NCBI RefSeq assembly: GCF_015711645.1
Contig: NZ_JABTEX010000002.1
Location: 806,001-870,000 of the forward strand
Origin: Planomonospora sp. ID82291
GTDB taxonomy: Bacteria; Actinomycetota; Actinomycetes; Streptosporangiales; Streptosporangiaceae
Direction of reading: 5' to 3'
Length of the DNA: 64,000 nt
The position numbers were made by a program, and so were the translations under genes. The notes under the pieces are model-generated. The model did no database searches, was not told where the DNA came from, and saw only the letters and a list, made by a program, of their open reading frames with translations. This document shows, piece by piece, positions 17,925 through 27,578 of this stretch; positions within the stretch are counted from its first letter, which is position 1, and each line of letters begins with the position of its first letter.

Positions 17925-18935
17925 ATGAGAGCGCTACGTACGCTGACCGTGAGTGTGGCGGGAGCCGTACTGGCTCTCGGACTCGCGGCCTGCGGCTCGG
18001 ACGCCTCCGGCACGGCGGGCGGCTCGGCCTCGGCTGCGCCGTCGGCTCCCGCGGCGGGCGGCGCGGCGTACCCGCGGACGGTGAAGCACGCCATGGGCGA
18101 GACCGAGATCCCGGCGCAGCCCCAGCGGGTCGTCGCACTGGACCAGAGCTTCGTCGACGCGGTGCTGACGCTGGACACCGAGGTCGTCGGCTACACCGTC
18201 TACCGGGGCATCGACGAGAAGCTCCCCGACTACCTGGCCCCGGTCATGGACCAGGCGCAGAACATCACGCCGGTCGGCACCCTGGAGGCGCCGAGCCTGG
18301 AGAAGATCATCGCGCTCAAGCCCGACCTGATCGTCTCGGCGAAGATCCGCCACGAGGCGCTGTACGACAAGCTCACCCGGATCGCGCCGACGGTGTTCAG
18401 CGAGACCACCGGCGCCATCTGGAAGGACAACCTCCGGCTGATGGGCCGGGCGCTGGGCAAGGAGGCCCTCGCCGACGAGCGGATCAAGGCCTACGAGGAC
18501 CGCGCGGCCAAGATCGGCGAGGCCGTCAAGGCCAAGGAGGGCGCGATGCCCACGGTCTCCGTCGCCCGCTTCGCCGGCGAGCCGACCGTCCGGCTGTACG
18601 TGGAGAACTCCTACTCCGGCCTGGTGCTCAAGGACGTGGGCTTCCCGCGCCCCGAGGGCCAGCCGACCACCACTGAGACGATCATGGTGCCGATCAGCGA
18701 GGAGAACATCCCGCAGCTCGACGCCGACCACATCTTCGTCGTCTCCTACCCGGACCCGGAGGTCCAGGCGGTCCAGAAGAAGTTCCAGGCCAACCCGCTG
18801 TGGGGCAAGCTCAAGGGCGCCCAGCACGTGGTCGACGACACCACCTGGATGGCGGCCGTCGGCCTCCAGGGCGCCCACGTCGTCCTCGACGACCTGGCGA
18901 AGATCTTCGGGGTCGACCCGGCCAGGGCCGGCTGA
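17925..18935 (+). CDS. Iron-siderophore ABC transporter binding lipoprotein
   Basis: A 336-residue substrate-binding protein that captures ferric siderophore outside the membrane. The signal peptide ends in lipobox LGLAAC, so Cys21 or thereabouts is lipidated. A Gly/Ala/Ser linker precedes the FecB/FepB-type domain with PQRVVALDQSFVDAVLTL and EKIIALKPDLIV. ATG 17925 follows gaaaggac; a TTG further upstream lies inside iron box 2 and is rejected. It is divergent from the cognate permeases and under the same iron control. Confidence 0.94.
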   Translation: MRALRTLTVSVAGAVLALGLAACGSDASGTAGGSASAAPSAPAAGGAAYPRTVKHAMGETEIPAQPQRVVALDQSFVDAVLTLDTEVVGYTVYRGIDEKLPDYLAPVMDQAQNITPVGTLEAPSLEKIIALKPDLIVSAKIRHEALYDKLTRIAPTVFSETTGAIWKDNLRLMGRALGKEALADERIKAYEDRAAKIGEAVKAKEGAMPTVSVARFAGEPTVRLYVENSYSGLVLKDVGFPRPEGQPTTTETIMVPISEENIPQLDADHIFVVSYPDPEVQAVQKKFQANPLWGKLKGAQHVVDDTTWMAAVGLQGAHVVLDDLAKIFGVDPARAG

Positions 18936-18962
18936 CCGCGTCTTCCCGCGGGCGGGCCCGGC

Positions 18963-19042
18963 GCCGTCGTGGTGCCGGGCCGTCGTGGTGCCGGGGCCGT
19001 GGAGGGCCGGGCCGTCGTGGTGCCGGGGCCGTGGAGGGCCGG
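18963..19042. repeat. Perfect 2 x 32-bp tandem repeat plus partial copy
   Basis: Copies at 18979-19010 and 19011-19042 are identical. A 16-bp partial copy precedes them at 18963-18978. The array fills the space between the convergent stops of the binding lipoprotein (18935) and the cysteine synthase-like gene (19044). Confidence 0.92.
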
Positions 19043-19043
19043 G

Positions 19044-20120
19044 TCAGGGCCGGGCGAGGAAGGCGCGGAGCTCCTCCAGGTGCGGGGCGACGTCCAGGCC
19101 GCGGCCGGCCAGCCAGGCGTCGTCGGCGTAGGTGCCGCGGTAGCGCTCGCCGCCGTCGCAGATCAGCGTCACCACGCTGCCCTGCTCGCCCGCCTCGCGC
19201 ATCTCCCCGATGATCTGCACGGCCGCCGCCACGTTGGTCCCGGTGGAGCCGCCCACGTCGCGGCCGGTGACCTCGCGGACCCAGCGCATGGCGGCGATGG
19301 ACCGGGCGTCGGGGACCTGGATCATGCGGTCGATCACGGCGGGCATGAAGGACGGCTCGACCCGGGGGCGGCCGATGCCCTCGATGAGGGAGCCGGGGGC
19401 GGTGACCTCCGGGTCGCCGGAGCACCAGGAGGGGTAGAAGGCCGAGCCCTCGGGGTCCACCACGGCCAGCCGGGTGGCGTGGCGGCGGTAGCGGATGTGG
19501 CGGCCGATGGTGGAGGAGGTGCCGCCGGTCCCCGCGCCGACCACGATCCAGGCGGGCTCGGGGTGGGGCTCCATCGCCATCTGGTTGAAGATGCTCTCGG
19601 CGATGTTGTTGTTGCCCCGCCAGTCGGTGGCCCGCTCGGCGTAGGTGAACTGGTCCATGAAGTGCCCGTTCGTCTCGGCGGCCAGCCGCCGGGACTCGGA
19701 GTAGATCGTCCCGGGGTCGTCCACCAGGTGGCACTTGCCGCCGTGGAACTCGATCAGGGCGATCTTCTCGGGTGAGGTGGAGGCGGGCATCACCGCGATG
19801 AACGGCAGGCCGAGCAGGCGGGCGAAGTAGGCCTCGCTCACCGCGGTCGACCCGCTGGAGGCCTCCACGACCGTGGTGGAGGGGCCGATCCAGCCGCCGG
19901 CCAGGCCGTACAGGAACAACGAGCGGGCCAGGCGGTGCTTGAGTGAACCGGTGGGGTGGACGGACTCGTCTTTCAGGTAGAGGTTTACTCCCCAGTGCGC
20001 GGGCAGCGGAAAGACGTGGAGATGAGTGTCGCAGCTACGGTTGGCGTCGGCCTCGACGAGGCGGATGGCCTCGGCCACCCAGGAGCGGGTCTCGGGGTCG
20101 TGTCGGTCCACGTATCGCAT
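19044..20120 (-). CDS. PLP-dependent cysteine synthase family protein
   Basis: A 358-residue fold-type II PLP enzyme. The Schiff-base lysine is in HPTGSLKHR, the phosphate loop is [10 protein letters not shown], and [14 protein letters not shown] matches the substrate-binding Asn/Ser-Gly loop region. The family covers cysteine synthase, cystathionine beta-synthase and related beta-replacement enzymes; the exact substrate is not readable. ATG 20120 has aggggc upstream; the longer frame toward 20240 runs into the promoter. An ECF sigma gene diverges from it. It ends against a tandem repeat array. Confidence 0.88.
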   Translation of the reverse strand: MRYVDRHDPETRSWVAEAIRLVEADANRSCDTHLHVFPLPAHWGVNLYLKDESVHPTGSLKHRLARSLFLYGLAGGWIGPSTTVVEASSGSTAVSEAYFARLLGLPFIAVMPASTSPEKIALIEFHGGKCHLVDDPGTIYSESRRLAAETNGHFMDQFTYAERATDWRGNNNIAESIFNQMAMEPHPEPAWIVVGAGTGGTSSTIGRHIRYRRHATRLAVVDPEGSAFYPSWCSGDPEVTAPGSLIEGIGRPRVEPSFMPAVIDRMIQVPDARSIAAMRWVREVTGRDVGGSTGTNVAAAVQIIGEMREAGEQGSVVTLICDGGERYRGTYADDAWLAGRGLDVAPHLEELRAFLARP

Positions 20121-20146
20121 GCCCCTAAAGGTAGCTCTACCAGGTG

Positions 20147-20176
20147 TTATGTGATACCAGACACATTCTCTGTCAA
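20147..20176 (-). promoter_or_regulatory. Candidate promoter of the cysteine synthase-like gene
   Basis: On the minus strand, TTGACA (20171-20176) and ACATAA (20147-20152) are 18 bp apart; start of transcription would be about 20 bp before the ATG at 20120. Confidence 0.35.
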
Positions 20177-20386
20177 GTCGAGTGAGGGATGTTACGATAA
20201 CGATACTTGTCCGACTGTAGGGCGTGTCGCCTCCGCCCACGGCACGGACGCCCCTCGACCTTTCGACCGTGCGGAATCCTTAACGGCTCTCTTACGGGGC
20301 CGATGGGACCATGAGCCGGACCGTCGAGAAGACTGTGCCGTATCCGGGGCAGACGGTCGTGGGGGGAAGCACACGAGGGGGATGAC

Positions 20387-20983
20387 ATGATCTCGATAAC
20401 CGACGAGCAGCGGCAGGACTGGTTCGAACGCGACGTCGTGCCGGTCACCGGGCAGCTCTACGCATCCGCCATGCGTCTGACCCGCAACTCCGCCGATGCC
20501 GAGGACCTGGTGCAGGAGACGGTCACCAAGGCGTTCACCTCGTACCACCAGTTCCGCGAGGGCACCAACCTCAAGGCGTGGCTGCACCGGATCCTCACCA
20601 ACAACTTCATCAACGACTACCGCAAGAAGCAGCGCTCGCCGAAGCTCTCGGCCACCGAGGAGATCGAGGACTGGCAGCTCGCCGCGGCCGAGTCCCACAC
20701 CTCCACCGGCCTGAAGTCCGCCGAGACCGAGGCCCTGGAGCAGCTCCCCGACAACGCGGTGATGAACGCCCTGCGCTCCCTGCCCGAGGACTTCCGGGTG
20801 GCCGTCTACCTCGCCGACGTGGAGGGCTTCTCCTACAAGGAGATCGCCGAGCGGATGGGCACCCCCATCGGCACGGTCATGTCCCGGTTGCACCGCGGCC
20901 GCCGGCAGCTCCGCACCATGCTGCAGGACTACGCCCACGAGGAGGGCGCGCTCCGGCTGCCGGAGCAGCGCCGGGCCGCCTAG
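20387..20983 (+). CDS. ECF RNA polymerase sigma factor, SigR/SigH-like
   Basis: A 198-residue ECF sigma factor. Region 2 ([17 protein letters not shown], then [19 protein letters not shown]) and region 4 ([20 protein letters not shown], then [11 protein letters not shown]) match the actinobacterial SigR/SigH thiol-stress group very closely. That group normally sits in an operon with the redox-sensing ZAS anti-sigma gene rsrA. Here only 116 bp follow before a convergent transporter gene, so no partner is adjacent. ATG 20387 follows gaggggg. The partner may be encoded elsewhere, or control may be different. Confidence 0.9.
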   Translation: MISITDEQRQDWFERDVVPVTGQLYASAMRLTRNSADAEDLVQETVTKAFTSYHQFREGTNLKAWLHRILTNNFINDYRKKQRSPKLSATEEIEDWQLAAAESHTSTGLKSAETEALEQLPDNAVMNALRSLPEDFRVAVYLADVEGFSYKEIAERMGTPIGTVMSRLHRGRRQLRTMLQDYAHEEGALRLPEQRRAA

Positions 20984-21099
20984 CCGGCGGACCGGGCGGG
21001 ACGACGGGGGGTCGTCCCGCGGCGGCGGGGCCGCGCTCCTCCGGCGGCGCCCGGCGGGAGCGCGTTCGGCGGTCGGCGCGACCGCGGCCCCGGCCGTGG

Positions 21100-21942
21100 T
21101 CAGCCCGCGGCGATCAGCGCGACCGCGGCCAGGGTGGTCCCGATCCCGGCCAGCTGCACTCCGTTGAGCCGTTCGCCGAGCACGTAGCGGGCCAGCACCA
21201 GCGTGCTCGCCGGGTACAGCGAGGCCAGCACGCCGACCAGGGCGATCATGCCGCGCTGCTCGGCCAGCACGAACAGGACGTTGGCCGCCATGTCCAGCGC
21301 CCCGGCCGCCACGATGATCCGCAGCGTGCCGCCGCTCCCGGGGCGCAGCGTGCGGCGGGTGGACACGGCCAGCAGGGCGATGAGCGCCACCGAGGCGAGC
21401 CGCGCGCCGAACAGCGGCCACATGCCGCCGTCCTCGGGGCTGCGGGCGAGCAGGACGAAGAAGCAGCCGAAGCCCGCGCCGGCGCCCAGCGCGGCCAGGA
21501 CCGGGCCGTAGGCGCGGCCCGCCGCGGCGGGGGAGGAGTCGCGGCTGACCAGGACCACCGCCACCAGGGCCAGCACGATGCCGCCCAGCGCGACCGGCTG
21601 CGGGCGCTCACCGGTCGCCAGGCCGTACAGCACCGGGAGGCTCGCCGAGGTCGCCGCGGTGACCGGCGCCACCACGGACATCACACCGGTGGCGAGGGCG
21701 CGGTAGAACAGCACCAGCGCCGCGGTTCCGGCCACCCCGGCCGCCGTGCCCCAGCCGAAGGCGGCGGGGCTGGGGACGCCCGGCAGGAGCGGCAGCAGCG
21801 CCGCGACCAGGGCCAGGCCCGCCGACTGGGAGAGCACGACCACCGCGAGCACTTGGGAGCGCCGCGTGGCGAGCCCGCCGAAGAAGTCCGCCGTGCCGTA
21901 CACCAGGGCGCAGGCCGTCGCCAGGACCACCGCTGTCATCAT
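21100..21942 (-). CDS. EamA/DMT-family transporter
   Basis: A 280-residue membrane protein with about ten helices arranged as two EamA repeats (SVVAPVTAATSASLPVLYGL in the first and GVLASLYPASTLVLARYVLGE in the second). These carriers export small metabolites; the substrate is not readable. Two ATGs overlap at the start, with gaggtga upstream on the coding strand. It diverges from an XRE-cupin regulator, and repeated elements between them suggest direct control. Confidence 0.9.
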   Translation of the reverse strand: MMTAVVLATACALVYGTADFFGGLATRRSQVLAVVVLSQSAGLALVAALLPLLPGVPSPAAFGWGTAAGVAGTAALVLFYRALATGVMSVVAPVTAATSASLPVLYGLATGERPQPVALGGIVLALVAVVLVSRDSSPAAAGRAYGPVLAALGAGAGFGCFFVLLARSPEDGGMWPLFGARLASVALIALLAVSTRRTLRPGSGGTLRIIVAAGALDMAANVLFVLAEQRGMIALVGVLASLYPASTLVLARYVLGERLNGVQLAGIGTTLAAVALIAAG

Positions 21943-21950
21943 TCACCTCA

Positions 21951-22023
21951 GTTCACTGGATTGCACTATTAGTACATCATATTGAGAGCAGTGCAATGTA
22001 CGCGCGGTTCACTACACTGCACT
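21951..22023. promoter_or_regulatory. Operator cluster between the EamA transporter and the XRE-cupin gene
   Basis: Two direct 17-bp copies, at 21951-21967 and 22007-22023, agree at 14 of 17 positions. The first also forms a perfect 8-bp inverted pair ATTGCACT/AGTGCAAT with 21990-21997. The copies lie directly before each start codon. TACACT at 22013-22018 could be the -10 of a leaderless XRE mRNA. Confidence 0.6.
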
Positions 22024-22024
22024 C

Positions 22025-22600
22025 ATGGATCCGGAGACGATCACCGCCGCCATCGCCAACAACGTGCGCGCCCAGCGGGCGCACCGGCAGATGACGCTCG
22101 ACGAGCTCGCGGCGCGCTCCGGGGTGAGCCGGGGCATGCTGGTCCAGGTCGAGCAGGGCAGGACGAACCCCAGCATCAACACGCTCACCCGGATCGCCGA
22201 CGCCCTCGGGGTGACGGTGGCGCGGATGGTCGAGGTCTCCGACACGCCCGTGGTCCGCGTCGTGCACGCGGCCGACATGGTCACCTTCGCGCACGGCAGG
22301 GCGAGCGCGGCCCGCCTGCTGGTCGGGACCGACGCGCCCGCGATCCTGGAGCTGTGGGAGTGGCGGCTGGCCCCCGGCGACCACCACGACGGCGACGCCC
22401 ATCCGCCGGGCACCCGGGAGATGCTGACGGTGATCGAGGGCGAGCTGACGCTCACGGTGTACGGCCGCAGCCATGTCGTCGGCACCGACGGGGCGGTCGT
22501 GTTCAGCGCGGACCGCCCGCACAAGTACGCCAACGAGGGGCAGGGGCCGCTCCGGTTCGTGATGGTCGTGACGGAGCCGCGCGAGACGCCCGACCAGTGA
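22025..22600 (+). CDS. XRE-family regulator with C-terminal cupin domain
   Basis: A 191-residue regulator. The helix-turn-helix is at about residues 10-65 (TLDELAARSGVSRGMLVQVE, then QGRTNPSINTL). A small-molecule-sensing cupin follows (about 110-182), with HHDGDAHPPGTREMLTVIEG and RPHKYANEG. No ribosome site precedes ATG 22025, and a -10-like TACACT ends 6 bp upstream, so the mRNA may be leaderless. It likely controls itself and the divergent EamA exporter in response to a cupin ligand. A perfect hairpin terminator starts at the next base after its stop. Confidence 0.9.
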   Translation: MDPETITAAIANNVRAQRAHRQMTLDELAARSGVSRGMLVQVEQGRTNPSINTLTRIADALGVTVARMVEVSDTPVVRVVHAADMVTFAHGRASAARLLVGTDAPAILELWEWRLAPGDHHDGDAHPPGTREMLTVIEGELTLTVYGRSHVVGTDGAVVFSADRPHKYANEGQGPLRFVMVVTEPRETPDQ

Positions 22601-22630
22601 CGCCGGAGGGCTCCGCGGAGCCCTCCGGCG
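22601..22630 (+). terminator. Perfect 30-bp palindrome after the XRE-cupin gene
   Basis: CGCCGGAGGGCTCC and its complement flank a central GC; the palindrome begins at the base after the TGA stop. Confidence 0.8.
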
Positions 22631-22640
22631 CCGTCTCCGC

Positions 22641-22715
22641 CCGGACCGGCCCCTGCGGACCGGCCCCGGACCAGCCCCTGCGGACCGGCCCCGGACCGGC
22701 CCCTGCGGACCGGCC
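22641..22715 (+). repeat. 3 x 25-bp tandem repeat after the XRE-cupin gene
   Basis: Three abutting 25-bp copies (22641-22665, 22666-22690, 22691-22715). Copies 1 and 3 are identical and copy 2 differs at one base. No spacers separate them. Confidence 0.92.
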
Positions 22716-22934
22716 GGACGGCGCGCCTCCGCGACGGCTTCCACCGGTGACGGCAGGTGTCAGTGAAACGTTGTCATTTGGGTACAGATGTCACTGAATG
22801 TGCCATTCGGATGGCGCGCCGCTACGCCGAGTTGCAGACCGACGTCCCACCCCGGTGGGAGGACCTGGCCGAGATCGTGCGAGAGGGGGCGGCGGAGGAC
22901 CGCCGCCGACCTCCGCGGTGCTTCAGGGGGACTC

Positions 22935-23696
22935 ATGCGATTGTGGACGGCACCTCTTGCCCTGCTGCTCGGGATCGGATCGCCGGTCCCGCTCCCGCCG
23001 GATCCGGAGACCCTCGCCCGGGACCTCGCCGAGATCCAGCCGCAGTGGCCGGCCGCCCGGTTCCCCGTCCCGCCCGCGGCGCGGAAGGTGGACTGCGCCA
23101 GGATCCGGTGCGTGGCGCTCACCTTCGACGACGGGCCGGGCGAGTACACCGGGCCGCTGCTCGACACCCTCGCCGCCCACCGGGCCAGGGCGACCTTCTT
23201 CGTGATCGGGCGGATGGTGGCCGACGGCGACGGCGCGGACCTCCGCCGCATGGTGGCCGAGGGGCATGAGCTGGGCAACCACTCCTGGAGTCACGCCGAC
23301 CTCACCGGGCTGCCGGAGGACGGCATCGAGGAGGAGCTGCGCCGTACCCAGGAGGCCGTGCGGCGGATCACCGGCGTACGGATGGCCCTCATGCGCCCGC
23401 CGTACGGCGCCACCGACCACAGGGTCGCCTCGACGACCCGCCGCGCGGGGCTGGCCCAGATCCTGTGGAGCGTCGACACCCTGGACTGGCTGGAACGGGA
23501 CGCCCCGGCCCTGCTGCGCCGCGCGGGCCGGGCCGAGCCGGGCTCCATCGTGCTGATGCACGACATCCACCGCGTGACGGTGGAGACCGTCCCCGCGCTG
23601 CTGGAGGACCTCACGGCCAGGGGCTACACGTTCGTGACGCTCTCGGAGCTGTACGGCCGCGCGCTGACGCCGGGCCGGGCGTATCTGAGGCGCTGA
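22935..23696 (+). CDS. Exported polysaccharide deacetylase (NodB/CE4 family)
   Basis: A 253-residue protein with a short N-terminal hydrophobic segment (RLWTAPLALLLGIGSPVPLP), probably a signal peptide. The CE4 motifs are all present: TFDDGP near residue 63 (catalytic base and metal Asp), HSWSH near 115 (metal histidines), RPPYG near 154, and LMHDIH near the end. It probably de-N-acetylates peptidoglycan or a GlcNAc polymer outside the cell. ATG 22935 has aggggg upstream. Its last eleven codons are part of a 29-bp tandem duplication that carries the stop. Confidence 0.92.
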   Translation: MRLWTAPLALLLGIGSPVPLPPDPETLARDLAEIQPQWPAARFPVPPAARKVDCARIRCVALTFDDGPGEYTGPLLDTLAAHRARATFFVIGRMVADGDGADLRRMVAEGHELGNHSWSHADLTGLPEDGIEEELRRTQEAVRRITGVRMALMRPPYGATDHRVASTTRRAGLAQILWSVDTLDWLERDAPALLRRAGRAEPGSIVLMHDIHRVTVETVPALLEDLTARGYTFVTLSELYGRALTPGRAYLRR

Positions 23697-23718
23697 CGCC
23701 GGGCCGGGCGGGCCTGAA
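23661..23718 (+). repeat. 29-bp tandem duplication across the deacetylase stop codon
   Basis: Copies 23661-23689 and 23690-23718 share their first 21 bases exactly. The TGA in copy 2 is the stop codon; the same TGA in copy 1 is out of frame. Confidence 0.88.
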
Positions 23719-23769
23719 CCGGGCGTACCCGCAGCCGGGGCCGGTCGGAGCCGGGGCGGCCGGAGCGGG

Positions 23770-24543
23770 TCAGCGCTCGGTGAGCACGCCGCAGGCGAGG
23801 TGCCGGCCGGAGTCGCCGCCCTTCAGGGTCACGGCGTCGGGGCCCTTGGCCGTGGGACCGGCGCCGGGGCTCGCCGTGGCCTCCGGGTGGCCGTAGCGAT
23901 CGGGGATGTTGGCCTGGTTGTCCGGCTTCTCGTGGATGATGACGGCGGTCCCGTCGCCGTCGAAGAGCTGCCGCACCTGGAAGCGGTCGGTGGCGAAGGA
24001 GGCGGCGCCCATGCCGTCCATGCCGACCAGGAGATCGGGCATGTCGCCGGTGTGGTCCGGGTGGGAGGCCTCCTGGAGGCTGAGGTGCGTGCCCGCGCCG
24101 GCGAACGGGCCGCCGGTGGCGGGGTCGGTCTGCCCGGCGTCGCAGACCCCCTTGCCGTGGAGGTGGAAGCCGTGGAAGCCGATCGGCACCCCCTTGACGG
24201 TGACCGTCACCACGGACCTGCCGTTCTCCTCCTCGACGCTGAAGGTGCCGACGGACCGGCCCTCGGCGTCCTTGATGTCGGCCCGGGCCGAGGCGCCGCC
24301 CGCTCCGGGGGAGGCCGGGGAGGCCGTGCCGGTCGGAGAAGGCTGCTGCCCGGTGGGACCGCCCGGGTCGAGCGGGTCGTCGACGACGTCACCCGGCGCG
24401 GAGTCCTGGTCCGCCGTGCCGGTCGGCGCGGGCAGGTCGGGCAGGTCGGGCGGTTCCGGCGAGGCCTCGGCCGAGGCGCCTCCGGCGGCGAGCGCTCCCG
24501 CGCCCAGGACCGCGGCCAGGAGCAGATGCGGTGTGCGAAGCAT
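23770..24543 (-). CDS. sodC: Secreted Cu-Zn superoxide dismutase
   Basis: A 257-residue protein with a signal peptide (LLLAAVLGAGALAAGGASA) and a long Pro/Asp/Gly-rich linker (about 27-85). The SOD domain has the copper ligands in GFHGFHLHGKG, zinc-site residues in HPDHTGDMPD, and IIHEKPDN. The second half of the disulphide region is GDSGRHLACGV. It removes superoxide outside the membrane. The gene is the only one between a terminator at 24685 and the deacetylase end, so it is probably monocistronic. Confidence 0.93.
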   Translation of the reverse strand: MLRTPHLLLAAVLGAGALAAGGASAEASPEPPDLPDLPAPTGTADQDSAPGDVVDDPLDPGGPTGQQPSPTGTASPASPGAGGASARADIKDAEGRSVGTFSVEEENGRSVVTVTVKGVPIGFHGFHLHGKGVCDAGQTDPATGGPFAGAGTHLSLQEASHPDHTGDMPDLLVGMDGMGAASFATDRFQVRQLFDGDGTAVIIHEKPDNQANIPDRYGHPEATASPGAGPTAKGPDAVTLKGGDSGRHLACGVLTER

Positions 24544-24641
24544 GGAAGATCCCCCATGGTCTCGTGGCTGTGCTCCGCTTCGATGCGGAGAAAAACCTCG
24601 AATGTCTCCATACCGCCGTCAATGGGGTGCAACCCTACAAG

Positions 24642-24658
24642 TGTCCATATATGGGACA
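24642..24658. promoter_or_regulatory. Near-palindrome upstream of sodC
   Basis: TGTCCATATATGGGACA is a near-perfect inverted repeat in the AT-richer region upstream of sodC. It could be a regulator site, but no known box matches. Confidence 0.3.
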
Positions 24659-24684
24659 AAAGGGGTTTGCGGGGGATAGGGAGA

Positions 24685-24724
24685 GGGGCTGCGGCCCGCC
24701 GCGTGCGCGGCGGGCCGCAGCCCC
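24685..24724 (-). terminator. Terminator of typA
   Basis: A perfect 18-bp stem (GGGGCTGCGGCCCGCCGC and its complement) with a 4-base loop, about 35 bp beyond the typA stop. Confidence 0.85.
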
Positions 24725-24758
24725 TCCCGATACGGCCGTGCCGGGCCCCGGCGGGCGC

Positions 24759-26612
<1,854 letters not shown>

Positions 26613-26788
26613 GATGGAGTCTCACTCTGTGATCGTGGAGGCTGGCCGCGGACGTGCGGCCGTACCATTTTAGTTGATTCCCGCCTTCGGTAACGCGCTC
26701 TCGGCGTCAAGCGCCTCCCGTTCACCCTCCGGACACCCGCGTTCCCCCCCGGTCCGGACGCCCGGCGGGCGCCGCCTAAGCTCGGCAC

Positions 26789-27541
26789 ATGGCCTTGGCC
26801 CCTTCCCTCCCCGCGACGCTCATCACCCGGGACGGCGTGCGGATCGCCGCCGCGCACACCCCGCCGGCAGGCGGCGACGGGAGACTGGGGATCGTGCTGG
26901 CGCACGGGTTCACCGGCTCGTTCCGGGCGCGGGCCACCCGGCGGATCGCCCACGTGCTCAGCGCCTTCGGCGGGGTGGTCGCGCTCGACTTCCGGGGCCA
27001 CGGCGGGTCCGGCGGAGAGTCGACCGTCGGGAACCTGGAGATCCACGATCTGGACGCGGCCGTGCGGCACGCGCGGGTGATCGGCTACGCCAGGGTCGTG
27101 ACCGTCGGGTTCTCGATGGGCGGGGCGGTGGCGCTCCGGCACGCGGGCCTGCTGAAGGGCGTGGACGGCGTGGTCGCGGTCAGCGCCCCCGCCCGCTGGT
27201 ACTACCGGGGGACCCGGCCGATGCGGCAGGTCCACTGGGCGATCGAGCGGCCGGCCGGGCGGCTGGCGGCGCGGCTGGGCACGGGCACGAGGATCTCCCG
27301 GAGGTCGTGGGACCCGGTCCCGCCCGCGCCGTACGAGGCGGCCGCGCACATCGCCCCGGCGCCGCTGCTCGTCGTGCACGGCGACGCCGACGCCTTCTTC
27401 CCGCTCGACCACGCGCACCGGATCCACGACTGCGCGCGGGACCCGAAGGAGCTGTGGGTCGAGCCCGGATACGGCCATGCGGAGACGGCGGCCACGCCCA
27501 CCCTGATCCGCCGGATCGGACGATGGGCGGCCATGGTTTAG
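26789..27541 (+). CDS. Alpha/beta-hydrolase
   Basis: A 250-residue cytoplasmic serine hydrolase. VLAHGFTGSF forms the oxyanion region, the nucleophile elbow is GFSMGG near residue 112, the acid is in VVHGDADAFFP, and the histidine in GYGHAETA. The family includes esterases and lipases; substrate unknown. The region upstream of ATG 26789 is short and shared with typA. pta starts 37 bp downstream. Confidence 0.88.
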   Translation: MALAPSLPATLITRDGVRIAAAHTPPAGGDGRLGIVLAHGFTGSFRARATRRIAHVLSAFGGVVALDFRGHGGSGGESTVGNLEIHDLDAAVRHARVIGYARVVTVGFSMGGAVALRHAGLLKGVDGVVAVSAPARWYYRGTRPMRQVHWAIERPAGRLAARLGTGTRISRRSWDPVPPAPYEAAAHIAPAPLLVVHGDADAFFPLDHAHRIHDCARDPKELWVEPGYGHAETAATPTLIRRIGRWAAMV

Positions 27542-27578
27542 TCCTGGTATGGACGGCAACTGGTCGAAGCGGGGGTAA

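Noticed and set aside
20273-20320. SigR-type promoter (GGAAT-N18-GTT) for autoregulation of the ECF sigma gene
   Set aside because: GGAAT is present at 20273 but the -10 GTT is missing at the right distance.
22641-22715. Repeat array considered as a CRISPR
   Set aside because: Units abut directly without spacers, number only three, and there are no cas genes in the window.
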